A stretch of DNA of 32,765 nucleotides, taken from the NCBI GenBank assembly GCA_910585895.1, contig CAJUHY010000029.1:1-32765 (forward strand). Reading direction: 5' to 3'. This document shows, one piece after another, positions 7,887 through 15,162 of this stretch. The stretch's first letter is position 1. Each line of letters begins with the position of its first letter. Below the pieces are notes generated by a model that was not told where the DNA came from, did not search any database, and saw only the letters and a program-made list of their open reading frames with translations. Position numbers and translations under genes: made by a program. Origin of the DNA: an uncultured Lachnospiraceae bacterium (GTDB taxonomy: Bacteria; Bacillota; Clostridia; Lachnospirales; Lachnospiraceae).

Positions 7887-9329
7887 ATGTTTCTTATGGA
7901 TAGTATTGTTCAGACTGTGTTTGAACACAGCATAGCAACACCTGATAAAGCGGCCATCATTGTCGATGACAGAAAAATCAGTTACCGGCAGCTGGCAGAA
8001 AAGGTTAATATCTTTTCAATTTCCCTCAAATCTCACAGCCTCCGCAAAGGACAGCGCATTGTAATGGAATCCGATGACCTGATTGCTTACTTTTCGGCTT
8101 TTTTGGGTTGCCAGCTGGGCGGTATGGTAGCCGTACCGATTGAGAAAAATATTTCCGGGCATAAACTGCAGGATATTTTAAAATCTACCAAACCCTCGCT
8201 GGTTTTGAGAAAAAACAATGGTCAGAGTTACGATGATTTCTTTGATGACACTCCTGTCTCCGGTAATATCAGCTATCCCAAAGGCGATACCATATCTGCC
8301 ATTATAGCTACAACTGGCACCACCGGCAAACCGGTGCTCATCACGCACACAAACAGAAGTATGCTGGCAGAGGCCGAGAACCTTTCTGCGGGAACTGACA
8401 TAAACAGTGACACGGTACTTTTTACCAACATACCGTTTAACCTGGCGCTCGGCTACCGAAGGGTATTTGCCGCGCTTTACGCCGGCGCAACGGCAGTGAT
8501 TACCAACCGCTCATTGACTGCCGAAATGCTGGGCAGATACATTGAAAAATATCAGGTTAACTACATGGCTGTTGTCAACACGAACATCAATCTTCTTCTG
8601 GACATCCATGACCCCAACCTGATACAGTCCGTCAGCCGCCTCCAGACATTAGAAATCCTAGCTGGCTCAGTTACACCCGCGCAGATACGTTCTTTCCGCC
8701 AGCAATATCCCGACGTATTGTTATATAACGTATACGGTATGACCGAATCCGGCTGCGTGCTCATCAACAATATTTCCCAGAATCCTGCGGAAAACTGTCT
8801 GGGAAAACCTGCTATCAACTCACAGATATGCATCGTTGACGAGAACGGATGTAAAATTGATACACCTAACCAATATGGTTACATTGCAGTAAAGGGCAAC
8901 ACAAGCATGTCTGGTTATTATCACAAGAGAGCGCTCACGGAAAAAGTCATGCACTCCGACTTTATCGTATCGAGCGATATCGGTTATTTCGATGAGGATG
9001 GCTATTTCTATTTTGTCAGCCGGGTAGGTGATATCCTCAATGTCGATGGGCATAAATTTTCTCCCACTGATATAGAACATGCTGCCATTGGATATGAGGG
9101 CATTACCGACTGTGCTTGTGCCGCTTCGCAGAATCAGGACTTCTCCCACGTACCCATACTCTATATTGTCAGTTCTGGTCCCGGATTTGATTTTGGAGAA
9201 TTTGAAGACTACTTAAAGCAACATCTAGAACCGTACAAGATACCGCAGGAAATCATTCCTATCGAAAAAATCCCCAGGACTGCCACAGGCAAAATCCTTA
9301 GGAAATCTTTAAATACACAAAAAATTTAA
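7887..9329 (+). CDS. stand-alone acyl/aryl-adenylating enzyme (AMP-binding, acyl-CoA synthetase-like)
   Basis: A class I adenylate-forming enzyme of 480 residues. The start at 7887 has AAAGGA 5 nt upstream; the frame stays open to an ATG at 7851, but that lies too close to the predicted transcription start. Motifs in order: phosphate-binding loop TTGTTGKPV (142-150), adenine-binding YGMTESG (283-289), ribose-binding Asp364 in SSDIGYFDEDG, the hinge region RVGDILNVDGHK, and the catalytic Lys469 in PRTATGKIL. These proteins activate a carboxylate with ATP to an acyl-AMP and usually pass it to CoA or a carrier protein thiol. No carrier protein or condensation domain is nearby, so a CoA ligase is likeliest. 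Activation of 4-hydroxybutyrate or a related acid from the same cluster is a guess. Confidence 0.85.
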   Translation: MFLMDSIVQTVFEHSIATPDKAAIIVDDRKISYRQLAEKVNIFSISLKSHSLRKGQRIVMESDDLIAYFSAFLGCQLGGMVAVPIEKNISGHKLQDILKSTKPSLVLRKNNGQSYDDFFDDTPVSGNISYPKGDTISAIIATTGTTGKPVLITHTNRSMLAEAENLSAGTDINSDTVLFTNIPFNLALGYRRVFAALYAGATAVITNRSLTAEMLGRYIEKYQVNYMAVVNTNINLLLDIHDPNLIQSVSRLQTLEILAGSVTPAQIRSFRQQYPDVLLYNVYGMTESGCVLINNISQNPAENCLGKPAINSQICIVDENGCKIDTPNQYGYIAVKGNTSMSGYYHKRALTEKVMHSDFIVSSDIGYFDEDGYFYFVSRVGDILNVDGHKFSPTDIEHAAIGYEGITDCACAASQNQDFSHVPILYIVSSGPGFDFGEFEDYLKQHLEPYKIPQEIIPIEKIPRTATGKILRKSLNTQKI

Positions 9330-9330
9330 A

Positions 9331-9353
9331 AAGAATCCTGCTTTGCAGGATTC
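9331..9353. terminator. intrinsic terminator between convergent genes
   Basis: A perfect 9-bp stem GAATCCTGC/GCAGGATTC with loop TTT. On the minus strand it is followed by TTTTTAAATTTTTT, so it best serves the desulfoferrodoxin gene; on the plus strand it follows the adenylating enzyme stop codon immediately but has no U-run. Confidence 0.7.
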
Positions 9354-9358
9354 TGCGC

Positions 9359-9401
9359 CGCAAATGCATCGCTTCAGTAACATAATTCATCTGCATTTGC
9401 G
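9359..9401. repeat. 10-bp inverted repeat CGCAAATGCA / TGCATTTGCG
   Basis: Perfect arms at 9359-9368 and 9392-9401 separated by 23 nt, in the 94-nt gap between the convergent adenylating-enzyme and desulfoferrodoxin genes. No T-run follows on either strand. Its role is unknown; an RNA 3'-end structure is possible. Confidence 0.5.
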
Positions 9402-9423
9402 TACGCCTCCTGCCCAAAAGGCT

Positions 9424-9792
9424 TTACCTTATCTCCGCCTTCCATAATCCATGAAGGTTACAGTATTCATATGCAGCCACTGCCTTATCACCCTCCGCCA
9501 GCACAAACTCTGCCTCCGGCTTATCCTGCGGCGAAAGCACACGCAGCTGTCCGCCTTGCTGTGTCTCCAGATAAATCCACATAATATAATGCTCCTGTAA
9601 CATGGGATGTTCAAGTTCTCCGACCTTGACCTGCACTTTACCGCCCTGTTCTGTGACCACTGGAACATGTTTTTCCCCGGAAGCATCTGTGGTGTTCGCT
9701 TTCAGTTCCTGAAACACCTTTCCGCCCGCATGTTCCCCGGACACAATCTCCATGGCTATACTCTGACATTCATTGCACTTGAAAAAATTCAT
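9424..9792 (-). CDS. desulfoferrodoxin-family superoxide reductase with reduced N-terminal metal site
   Basis: A 122-residue cytoplasmic protein; the start at 9792 (MNFFKCNEC) has AAGGAGG about 8 nt upstream. The C-terminal superoxide reductase core is complete: a histidine in EKHVPVV, two in EHPMLQEHYIMWIYL, and the Cys and His of CNLHGLW give the four-His, one-Cys iron centre that reduces superoxide to peroxide without making oxygen. In classical desulfoferrodoxins the N-terminal desulforedoxin domain binds a second iron through C-x2-C and a later adjacent C-C pair. Here C6-x2-C9 remains but the CC pair is replaced by AGG, so that site is probably not formed. The gene is monocistronic, ending at the hairpin at 9331-9353. 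Confidence 0.9.
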   Translation of the reverse strand: MNFFKCNECQSIAMEIVSGEHAGGKVFQELKANTTDASGEKHVPVVTEQGGKVQVKVGELEHPMLQEHYIMWIYLETQQGGQLRVLSPQDKPEAEFVLAEGDKAVAAYEYCNLHGLWKAEIR

Positions 9793-9908
9793 GGTATCTC
9801 CTCCTTCTTGCATTCACAAACTGTTAATTGAAATTTTCATAAAAAGTATGCCCCAAAAACCCCAAAAAATACCATAAATTTACTTTATTCAAAATAAATC
9901 CGAAGATT

Positions 9909-11177
9909 CTACACCAGTTCCGCGATTCTGGTGACCCCCACATAGATTTCTGAAATTTTATACCAGGTCGGATAGTCCACCACTCCGGTCTGCGGCAGGC
10001 CAAATACAGACTGGAACTGTCTGACTGCCCGCTCCGTTGCCGGTCCGAATGAACCGTCCGCAGTAATTCTGGGGATTGACGTATACACCTGGGCAATCCT
10101 GTTTAACTGCTCCTGCATCTGACGCACCTTATCTCCGCTGGAACCGACTGTAAGGTTTTCTCTCGGCCAGGAAGCGGGAATGCCGGATATCTCCTCCGCC
10201 TCATTGATATACATGTTGCTGCCATAATAGTAGCGCAGAATCTGGATTGCCGAGTAGTTCTGATCACCCAGATATTTAGACCCCCACTGGCTCATCCAGT
10301 TAGGGCAGGTAACACGCTGCCCGTCGCAATACTGCGTAAGAATCGGCTGGCGCACATTGGGTCTTGAAAGGAAATTGGTAAACATTTCGTCCACTACCCG
10401 GGAAATACTGCTAAAATAATTTCTGCCGTATACCCATTTGTGATCGTATGCCGTAGAAGATGTAATAGTAAAATCGTAGCCCTTATTGCGATACCACTCC
10501 GTATACACCCGGTTCATGGTAAAAGACATGATGGCAAGTATATTTGCGCGGATAGTACTGTCTGGCCAGGTAGCATAAATCTCACTGGACGCCACATTTT
10601 TAATGTAATCTTTATACCTCACATAATAATCGCCTGCCGTGGAATCCCCCGGCGTCCCATCATGGACAATCACATATTCCGGCACTACCACACGGCTGAG
10701 GACAATCTCTCCGCTCTCATCTATGGGCTTAATCTCTGCTTCCGCAATCTTCGGCGGGAAATTTCCGAACAGTGTGTTTGCTGGAATTACAATATTCTTC
10801 CCTTCCTCCGATACTTCCAAGGGCTCCATCCGCACATTCTGCAAGGACAGCTCCCCAGAGAACACATCCACGCCTTCAATGCTTACCGGACGGTAGCCCT
10901 CCGCTTCTACCTGCACCGTATATTCGGCATAAGGCTGATTCATCTGCTCCGGCTCCATACTGTATTCCAACGGCGGCGCCGCCAGAGTCAACGTTTCCGA
11001 CTGTCCCTCCGCATTGGTAGTAACCTGCTCCAAAGCGCTTCCCGCCTCTCCCGTATAAGAAATCGTAATCCTTGCATCCTGCACTGGAATCAGACCCACC
11101 GAAGAAGTTACCTGAATCTTGATTGTTCCATTATCCACATGGTTTACCTGCGCTGCGCGCAAATGACTGTTTCGCAT
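9909..11177 (-). CDS. SpoIID-like protein with N-terminal beta-sandwich and C-terminal peptidoglycan-binding domain
   Basis: A 422-residue protein with no signal peptide or membrane segment. Residues about 18-118 look like a carboxypeptidase-regulatory-like beta-sandwich (TISYTGEAGSALEQVTTNAEG then YTVQVEAEGYRPVSIEGVDV). Residues about 160-322 resemble a divergent SpoIID domain: IRANILAIMSFTMNRVY, a pair of cysteines (C284, C291), and the characteristic end MSQWGSKYLGDQNYSAIQIL then YYYG. Residues about 342-410 are a PG_binding_1 repeat (GDKVRQMQEQLNRIA, ADGSFGPATERAVRQFQ). SpoIID cleaves peptidoglycan glycan strands during engulfment, so a role in spore or wall remodelling is likely. How it would leave the cytoplasm is unclear. 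GAGG lies 5 nt before the ATG. Spore or forespore location is inference. Confidence 0.75.
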   Translation of the reverse strand: MRNSHLRAAQVNHVDNGTIKIQVTSSVGLIPVQDARITISYTGEAGSALEQVTTNAEGQSETLTLAAPPLEYSMEPEQMNQPYAEYTVQVEAEGYRPVSIEGVDVFSGELSLQNVRMEPLEVSEEGKNIVIPANTLFGNFPPKIAEAEIKPIDESGEIVLSRVVVPEYVIVHDGTPGDSTAGDYYVRYKDYIKNVASSEIYATWPDSTIRANILAIMSFTMNRVYTEWYRNKGYDFTITSSTAYDHKWVYGRNYFSSISRVVDEMFTNFLSRPNVRQPILTQYCDGQRVTCPNWMSQWGSKYLGDQNYSAIQILRYYYGSNMYINEAEEISGIPASWPRENLTVGSSGDKVRQMQEQLNRIAQVYTSIPRITADGSFGPATERAVRQFQSVFGLPQTGVVDYPTWYKISEIYVGVTRIAELV

Positions 11178-11275
11178 AAATACCTCATAATTTATAAACT
11201 TATTTATAAGTTATGATTCAGTCAGCAAAAGGGTGCAGCAGCAGAGAGAATAAAAAATTTTGCCCCTCTTCCCTA

Positions 11276-11304
11276 TTGATAATAAAACATTGTTTTGTTA
11301 TACT
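11276..11304 (+). promoter_or_regulatory. promoter of the hypothetical membrane protein gene at 11328
   Basis: TTGATA (11276-11281), a 17-bp spacer and TATACT (11299-11304), 23 nt upstream of the start codon. Confidence 0.65.
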
Positions 11305-11327
11305 ACATGCCATAACATAGTGAAAAA

Positions 11328-11891
11328 ATGAGAACGAAGCGAGTGATGATTTTGAAAAATACTGCTGCCATCGGAAACACAGCCTTTATCTATCTGATTG
11401 CCCTGCTGCCAGCGCTGTTATTTGCCAATGGCAAGAGCCAGATGATTACATTTTTATGGGAACATCTCTTTTTTAACAATGTATTTGTCCCTCTCGGAGC
11501 TATTCTGTTATTGGGGATTTTTCTATATATTATAAATTTACTTTTCTTGCTGAACGCTAGACATGGGAAATGGTCCGCACAGGAACTCTGCAGGACAAAT
11601 CTGCTCGTAAAACTCCTGCAGATACCGGCATATCTATTCATCTTTGTTGTGGGGCTGCTCTGTGCTTTAATGATATTTACCATTGGCATCTCATTTGTTT
11701 TCGTGCTGTTGGATATCTTCACCATCGGCATGACAGGTTTGTTTGCCTGTTCTGCTTTTTATGTATTGAAAAAAGAACAAAAAATATCAGGAAAAATGCA
11801 ATTGTTTTATTCGCTTGCATCTTTCCTGTTCTGTGCAGATATTGTCATTGCCGTTATCGGTTACAAACGAGCGACTGTGATAGAAACTTAA
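11328..11891 (+). CDS. hypothetical multi-pass membrane protein
   Basis: A 187-residue, very hydrophobic protein with four to five predicted membrane segments (about residues 17-34, 52-74, 97-118, 121-145 and 160-177), separated by short basic loops such as ARHGKWSAQELCR and KKEQKISGKMQ. I do not recognise the family. The start at 11328 fits the promoter at 11276-11304, but no strong ribosome binding site precedes it; an in-frame ATG at 11346 is an alternative. It converges with, and overlaps by 4 bp, the end of a small gene on the other strand. No functional clue comes from its neighbours. Confidence 0.6.
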   Translation: MRTKRVMILKNTAAIGNTAFIYLIALLPALLFANGKSQMITFLWEHLFFNNVFVPLGAILLLGIFLYIINLLFLLNARHGKWSAQELCRTNLLVKLLQIPAYLFIFVVGLLCALMIFTIGISFVFVLLDIFTIGMTGLFACSAFYVLKKEQKISGKMQLFYSLASFLFCADIVIAVIGYKRATVIET

Positions 11892-12070
11892 CAGGCTGTT
11901 TCACTCACCGCTGTTTGATTCAAACTGATATACTTCTGTTCTAACTGTAATTTCCTGACACATAAAATGCCGCTGATACATACTGCCAACACAGCTATGG
12001 CAAATACTACCATGCCGCTGCGATTTTTGTTCCCATTGACATCTGCAAATTTATCTCTCTTTTTTGCCAT
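11888..12070 (-). CDS. small single-pass membrane protein, possibly a truncated DivIC/FtsB-like protein
   Basis: A 60-residue ORF with a good site (AAGGTGA, 8 nt spacing). It has a basic N-terminus (MAKKRDKFADVNGNKNRSG), one membrane segment (about 19-37) and a short tail, KLQLEQKYISLNQTAVSETAC. This layout matches the first half of septum formation initiator proteins, where the membrane segment runs into a long coiled coil. Here the coil stops after about 20 residues, and the oppositely oriented gene begins to overlap. It may be a remnant of such a gene or simply a small membrane protein. Confidence that it is translated is moderate; the family call is weak. Confidence 0.5.
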   Translation of the reverse strand: MAKKRDKFADVNGNKNRSGMVVFAIAVLAVCISGILCVRKLQLEQKYISLNQTAVSETAC

Positions 12071-12210
12071 ATTGTTCTCACCTTTTCCTTATCTACTGTA
12101 ATAGCTGCATTCTACCACTAGTTTTAAAAAAAATCTTTAATTCCATTCTATTATTTTCTTAAGAAATCATAAAATAATATCCCACTTTCCGATGATGATT
12201 ATGGTAGAAC

Positions 12211-12244
12211 AAAAAAGGATACCGCCTACAAAAGTACGATACCC
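12211..12244 (-). terminator. intrinsic terminator of ilvE
   Basis: On the minus strand GGGTATCGT pairs with GCGGTATCC (nine pairs including three G-U) and is followed by TTTTTT (12211-12216). It lies 20 nt past the ilvE stop codon. Because of the G-U pairs the plus-strand version would be unstable, so it should act in one direction only. Confidence 0.65.
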
Positions 12245-12263
12245 TTTCTTAACACATTATAAT

Positions 12264-13328
12264 TTATTTTACTTCTCTGGTCCAGCCGTATTTGTCCTCT
12301 ACGTCTCCCCACTGGATGCCTGTCAGATAATCATACAATTTCTGTGTCAGTTCGCCAATCTTAAAATCATTGACTGTAACGATATCATCCTTATACATAA
12401 ATTCCCCGACTGGTGAAATAACTGCCGCCGTTCCGGTGCCAAATGCCTCCTCAAGACTGCCGTCATGCCCCGCTTTCATCAAATCATCCACGGATAAATG
12501 CGTCTCGTTTACCTTATAGCCCCAGTCCTTGAGGATATGAATAATAGAATCCCTGGTAACACCCGGAAGTACCGTACCTTCGATAGGCGCCGTATAAATC
12601 TCACCATTAATCTTGAACATTATATTCATGGTTCCAACTTCTTCTACGTACTTCCTGTTTACACCGTCCAGCCAGAGTACCTGGGTACAGCCCTTTTCCT
12701 CTGCCCTTACCTGCCCTAAAATGGAAGCTGCATAGTTGCCGCCGCACTTGGTATCTCCAGTGCCTCCCTTTACTGCGCGAACCAGTTCGTCTTCTACAAG
12801 GATTTTTACCGGGTTGATACCCTCCGGGTAGTATGCCCCTACTGGACAGCAAATTACCATAAATTTATAGGAAATTGCCATATGAACGCCTAACGCTGAC
12901 TCCGTTGCAAACACAAACGGACGGATATATAAAGAGGTGCCCGGCTCCGAGGGAATCCAAGCCTTCTCCACCTTCACCAGTTCCTCCACTGCCTGTACAA
13001 ACATATCTTCCGGAAATCCCGGCATACACAGCCTTGTATTGGAATTAATCATTCGCCGCGCATTCATCTCCGGGCGGAACAAAAGAATCTTGTCCTCCTT
13101 TGTACGATATGCTTTCAGGCCCTCAAATGTCTCCTGAGCATAGTGCAGCGTCACACAGGATGGACTGATTTCCACCGGACCATAAGGCTCAATTCTGGCA
13201 TCATGCCAGCCGATGCCTTTGTCCCACTCCATCACAAACATATAATCTGTCATATACTTGCCAAATCCAAGATTGTTCTGATCTGGTTTTTCCTTTAAGT
13301 TGTCACTTTTTATGAATTTAATATCCAT
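12264..13328 (-). CDS. ilvE: branched-chain amino acid aminotransferase
   Basis: A 354-residue fold-type IV PLP aminotransferase of the long (BCAT2-like) type. It catalyses the last, reversible step of leucine, isoleucine and valine synthesis, moving an amino group between glutamate and the 2-oxo acids. The PLP lysine is Lys194 in GGTGDTKCGGNYAAS; LHYAQETFEGLKAYR near residue 61, EEVGTMNIMF and LPGVTRDSII are typical. The start at 13328 (MDIKFIKSDN) has GGAGG 7 nt upstream, better than an ATG two codons earlier. The gene is alone in its unit; ilvBN, serving the same pathway, lie 1.3 kb away on the same strand but behind two unrelated genes. No T-box leader precedes it. Confidence 0.95.
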   Translation of the reverse strand: MDIKFIKSDNLKEKPDQNNLGFGKYMTDYMFVMEWDKGIGWHDARIEPYGPVEISPSCVTLHYAQETFEGLKAYRTKEDKILLFRPEMNARRMINSNTRLCMPGFPEDMFVQAVEELVKVEKAWIPSEPGTSLYIRPFVFATESALGVHMAISYKFMVICCPVGAYYPEGINPVKILVEDELVRAVKGGTGDTKCGGNYAASILGQVRAEEKGCTQVLWLDGVNRKYVEEVGTMNIMFKINGEIYTAPIEGTVLPGVTRDSIIHILKDWGYKVNETHLSVDDLMKAGHDGSLEEAFGTGTAAVISPVGEFMYKDDIVTVNDFKIGELTQKLYDYLTGIQWGDVEDKYGWTREVK

Positions 13329-13367
13329 AACCATTCCTCCATCCTGTACTTCTTGTCGTTTCTATCA

Positions 13368-13396
13368 ATTATTATACTTTTTTCCATGGCTGTCAA
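13368..13396 (-). promoter_or_regulatory. probable promoter of ilvE
   Basis: On the minus strand TTGACA (13391-13396) is followed after 17 bp by AATAAT (13368-13373). A better -10 match, TATAAT (13371-13376), would give a 14-bp spacer. The implied leader of about 35 nt is too short for a T-box or attenuator. Confidence 0.5.
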
Positions 13397-13507
13397 GATT
13401 ATTCTCGGTGCTTATACTGCTCATAACTTTTTTTCATAATTCTGTAGGCAAATTTCATAAAATGATGTATACTAAATACGACTAAAATTTAGCAAAGGAG
13501 AATCATT

Positions 13508-14023
13508 ATGCATCAATTTCAACCCTATCCGATTGATTTATTGGAAATCAACCCTTTCACCAAGATTTCAAATGATTGGATGCTGATTGCAGCAGGCAAC
13601 CAGGAGAAGGTCAATGCCATGACCGCAAGCTGGGGCGGTTTCGGTGTACTTTGGGGAAAAAATGTTGCCTACATCTTTGTCCGCGAAAAAAGGTACACGA
13701 AAGAATTTATAGACCGCGAAGGGTATTTTTCCTGTAACTTCTTTGATGAAAAATATAAAAACGACCTCAAATATTTTGGGATTGTCACCGGAAGAATTGA
13801 GGACAAGTTCAAGGCTTCCGGTCTCACTGTAGGCTTCCGGGATAACTCCCCCTATGTGGATGAAGCGAATTTCCTCTGTCTCTGCAAAAAAATGGCTGCC
13901 ATCCCCATTACCGAAGCGCATTTCCTTGATCCCGAAATCAAAGAGAAATGGTACTCCGGCAAGGATGACGGCAACCTGCATACTCTGTACGTTGGGGAAA
14001 TTTTAGAAGTATTGGCACGTTAA
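13508..14023 (+). CDS. flavin reductase-like FMN-binding protein
   Basis: A 171-residue protein of the flavin reductase-like split-barrel family. The stretch PFTKISNDWMLIAAGNQEKVNAMTASWGGFG is the usual start of this fold, in which FMN is bound by backbone and by T/S residues after NAMTASWG; CNFFDEKYKNDLKYFG and GRIEDKF continue the pattern. Such proteins in anaerobes commonly bind FMN and move electrons in the cytoplasm; the exact partner is not known. AAAGGAG lies 8 nt before the ATG. The gene ends 1 bp before the end of the convergent hydrolase gene. Confidence 0.8.
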   Translation: MHQFQPYPIDLLEINPFTKISNDWMLIAAGNQEKVNAMTASWGGFGVLWGKNVAYIFVREKRYTKEFIDREGYFSCNFFDEKYKNDLKYFGIVTGRIEDKFKASGLTVGFRDNSPYVDEANFLCLCKKMAAIPITEAHFLDPEIKEKWYSGKDDGNLHTLYVGEILEVLAR

Positions 14024-14545
14024 TTATTTAATTTCTATCTGACACATCCCCATTGTTGCCAACGCCGCTTTATGGGATTCGGGCGTGACTCCGGCACAAC
14101 AGCCAGCGTCCACCCGAATTATACTCTCCGGCATAGCCGCTTTCAGCAGCAAAGCGTTGCTGACCACACAGATATCGGTGCAAAGTCCTACCAGCTCAAT
14201 TTCCAGCAGTTCTTTCTCATTTTCTTTGCGCAGAAGTTCCATCAAATCCATAGAACCGAAGGTCGGTTTATCTATGATATGCTTCTCATCTGCCGCAGCT
14301 TCTACCTGAGGATGCAGCTGCCAGCCCTTTGTCCCCTTCACGCAATGAACCACCGGAAGTTTCCTGCCCTCGGCAGTCTGCAGATAATTTTCCCCATGGG
14401 TATCCCTGGTTACATAGATTTCTGATTTATCATAAGTTCTCATTTTTTCTAGCACTGGCTGAACGATTGCCTGCGCCTCTAAGGTTCCCAAAGTTCCATC
14501 TATAAAATCATTCTGCATGTCCACGACAACTAAAATTTTACGCAT
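14024..14545 (-). CDS. isochorismatase-like cysteine hydrolase, probable nicotinamidase
   Basis: A 173-residue cytoplasmic hydrolase. The catalytic triad is visible as Asp9 in VVDMQNDF, Lys93 in IDKPTFGS and Cys126 in GLCTDICVVSNA. Metal-ligand positions of nicotinamidases (PncA) are also present: Asp48 and His50 in TRDTHGENY, with HCVKGTKGWQLHP further on. Nicotinamidases deamidate nicotinamide to nicotinate for NAD salvage. The length is a little short of the usual 180-210, and close relatives in the same superfamily act on other amides, so the substrate is likely but not certain. AGGAGA lies upstream of the ATG, and it has its own promoter, separating it from ilvN. Confidence 0.82.
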   Translation of the reverse strand: MRKILVVVDMQNDFIDGTLGTLEAQAIVQPVLEKMRTYDKSEIYVTRDTHGENYLQTAEGRKLPVVHCVKGTKGWQLHPQVEAAADEKHIIDKPTFGSMDLMELLRKENEKELLEIELVGLCTDICVVSNALLLKAAMPESIIRVDAGCCAGVTPESHKAALATMGMCQIEIK

Positions 14546-14569
14546 ATTAGCTCTCCTATATTTACGTCA

Positions 14570-14598
14570 ATTATATTCAGACATATTCTCTCTTTCAA
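14570..14598 (-). promoter_or_regulatory. promoter of the nicotinamidase-like gene
   Basis: On the minus strand TTGAAA (14593-14598), a 17-bp spacer and TATAAT (14570-14575), 25 nt upstream of the start codon. Confidence 0.7.
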
Positions 14599-14613
14599 AT
14601 ATGCAGCGCTTCC

Positions 14614-15144
14614 TCAGCTTTGTTTCCTGAAATATTCCGAACGCCCCGCGCAGGAAGTGCTGATGGACTCAATCGCCACTCCCCCTCCCCGGACAATCTC
14701 TATCTGTTTAAACTTACTTCTCAACAGGTCTATCAGTTCATTATTGCGGCGCTCTGTTGCCTTGCACTCCAAAAGGATGCTGTCCGTGCCGATATCCGCC
14801 ACCTCTACATGGAACACCTGCGCAATCTGGAACAGTTCTGCCTTATCTTCCACCGTACAGTCCTTTACTTTGGCAAAGAGAATCTCTTTCATGTGGATAG
14901 GCATGTCCGTAAAGTCCATGACCTTTATCACCTCCACCATCCGATTCAGCTGTTTTTTAATCTGCTCAAAAGTAATGTCATCGCTGGTCACACAGATTGT
15001 CATACGAGAAACGGTCTCATCTTCCGTAGTCCCCACAGTAAGACTCTGCAGATTATAAGATTTTCCTGAAAAAAGACCGGAAACTTTGGCCAGGACGCCC
15101 ACCTGATTTTCTACATATAATGCAATCCATCTGTTTTTCGTCAT
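14614..15144 (-). CDS. ilvN: acetolactate synthase small (regulatory) subunit
   Basis: A 176-residue regulatory subunit. An ACT domain occupies about residues 4-78 (WIALYVENQVGVLAKVSGLFSGKSYNLQSL, ending with VIKVMDFTD), followed by the C-terminal ALS_ss domain (MKEILFAKVKD to GVAIESISTSCAGR). The subunit stimulates the catalytic subunit and carries the valine feedback site at the ACT dimer interface. The gene begins 18 nt after ilvB on the same strand, with AAGGAG about 9 nt upstream of its ATG, so the two are co-transcribed and probably made in balanced amounts. Also known as ilvH. Confidence 0.95.
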   Translation of the reverse strand: MTKNRWIALYVENQVGVLAKVSGLFSGKSYNLQSLTVGTTEDETVSRMTICVTSDDITFEQIKKQLNRMVEVIKVMDFTDMPIHMKEILFAKVKDCTVEDKAELFQIAQVFHVEVADIGTDSILLECKATERRNNELIDLLRSKFKQIEIVRGGGVAIESISTSCAGRSEYFRKQS

Positions 15145-15162
15145 GATTTCCGTCTCCTTCCC

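Noticed and set aside
9851..9863. CCCCAAAAACCCC upstream of the superoxide reductase, considered as a G-quadruplex or regulatory repeat.
   Set aside because: Only two G-runs are present; a quadruplex needs four, and no dyad or known PerR-type site is there.
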